NCBI GenBank assembly: GCA_003506095.1
Contig: DNWZ01000112.1
Location: 1 to 14,950 of the forward strand
DNA from: Planctomycetaceae bacterium
GTDB lineage: Bacteria > Planctomycetota > Planctomycetia > Pirellulales > Pirellulaceae
Length of the DNA stretch: 14,950 nt
Reading direction: 5' to 3'
This document shows positions 14,684-14,950 of this stretch, piece by piece. The notes beneath the pieces are model-generated. The model was not told the origin of the DNA. It worked only from the letters and a program-made list of their open reading frames with translations, and did no database searches. The translations under genes were made by a program, and so were the position numbers. Position 1 is the stretch's first letter. Every line of letters starts with the position of its first letter.

Positions 14684-14950
14684 CTATGCGGACTTCGGCT
14701 TTAGTTTTTCGATATGCGATTCCAATTCTTCTAAGCTGGCCCAGCCAAGCAAGTAGAAGCAAATCATCTCATAGGTTCGCTTGGTAGGCTGCCCGCCTGT
14801 GTAAATCAGAATCAAAAGGCAGGCGATGATTGCAAGATACATTTGAATCTCAACACCGCCGTGCTTGGTGCTCAGCAAGTGACGACAACCAAGCAATTGT
14901 TTCATCATTCGAAAGAACAATTCGATTAGCCAGCGGAGTCGATACGCTTC
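14684..14950 (-). CDS. IS4-type DDE transposase, C-terminal part (5' end outside window)
   Basis: The frame is open from the window edge (first codon at 14950) to a TAA at 14684-14686, giving 88 residues. It begins with YRLRWLIELFFRMMKQLLG, followed by CRHLLS, GVEIQMYLAIIACLLILIYTG, PTKRTYEMICFYLLGWAS and a lysine-rich tail. In IS4-type transposases the YRxRWxIE-FFRxxK segment carries the last catalytic glutamate (the Y-(2)-R-(3)-E-(6)-K signature), here YRLRWLIELFFRMMK, and the rest matches the usual C-terminal end of that family. The remaining catalytic aspartates and the 5' end lie beyond the window. An internal TTG at 14920 is only an apparent start. The family call is from recognition of the motif, not a search; the exact IS subgroup is not resolved. 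Confidence 0.85.
   Translation of the reverse strand, partial: EAYRLRWLIELFFRMMKQLLGCRHLLSTKHGGVEIQMYLAIIACLLILIYTGGQPTKRTYEMICFYLLGWASLEELESHIEKLKPKSA

Noticed and set aside
14409..14762. 117-codon minus-strand open frame between the two transposases
   Set aside because: It overlaps both transposase genes out of frame, uses an odd residue mix and has no recognisable domain or good start site.

Overview
The window looks like part of a planctomycete genome, probably of the Pirellula/Rhodopirellula type. This is an inference from the giant Rhs/YD-repeat shell with Ig-like leaders, the RAYT-type transposase and the style of the small palindromic repeats; no marker gene is present. Every real gene I can support lies on the minus strand, so the window is best read from right to left.

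Right end (14950 to 13764): the 3' part of an IS4-type DDE transposase enters from outside. It is followed by an intact REP-associated Y1 (HUH) transposase bounded by a 12-bp inverted repeat. This element is joined directly to the 5' end of the Rhs gene, and the annotated Rhs start codon lies out of frame inside the transposase gene.

Centre (13864 to 6485): a 2194-codon Rhs polymorphic toxin with Ig-like segments, more than thirty YD repeats, an Rhs-associated core ending in DPSGLY, and a PD-(D/E)XK-like nuclease tip. It is followed by its probable immunity gene. Three GC-rich or palindromic repeats sit in frame inside the Rhs coding sequence.

Left half (6430 to 1): an array of displaced C-terminal cassettes. 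Each has a conserved leader, exactly the same 279-bp core module found in the full-length gene (five copies of identical length plus a sixth cut by the window edge), a unique toxin tip and a unique candidate immunity gene. Going left, the tips are: a zincin metallopeptidase (HELTH) with a 58-residue two-helix membrane protein whose start overlaps the toxin stop; an unrecognised tip broken by a perfect 17-bp tandem duplication, with an intact three-helix membrane protein; a DddA/SCP1.201-like deaminase (HAE, PCxxC) with an Imm1-like protein; a glycine-rich hydrophobic tip with an acyl-carrier-protein-like candidate immunity protein; and the edge of a sixth cassette.

How it works together (inference): the full-length gene carries the current tip, and the cassettes are a store of alternative or former tips that could be exchanged by homologous recombination through the 279-bp core. 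Keeping the immunity genes protects against siblings that still use those tips. Several cassettes have no ATG/GTG/TTG ahead of the core, which fits a donor role better than independent expression.
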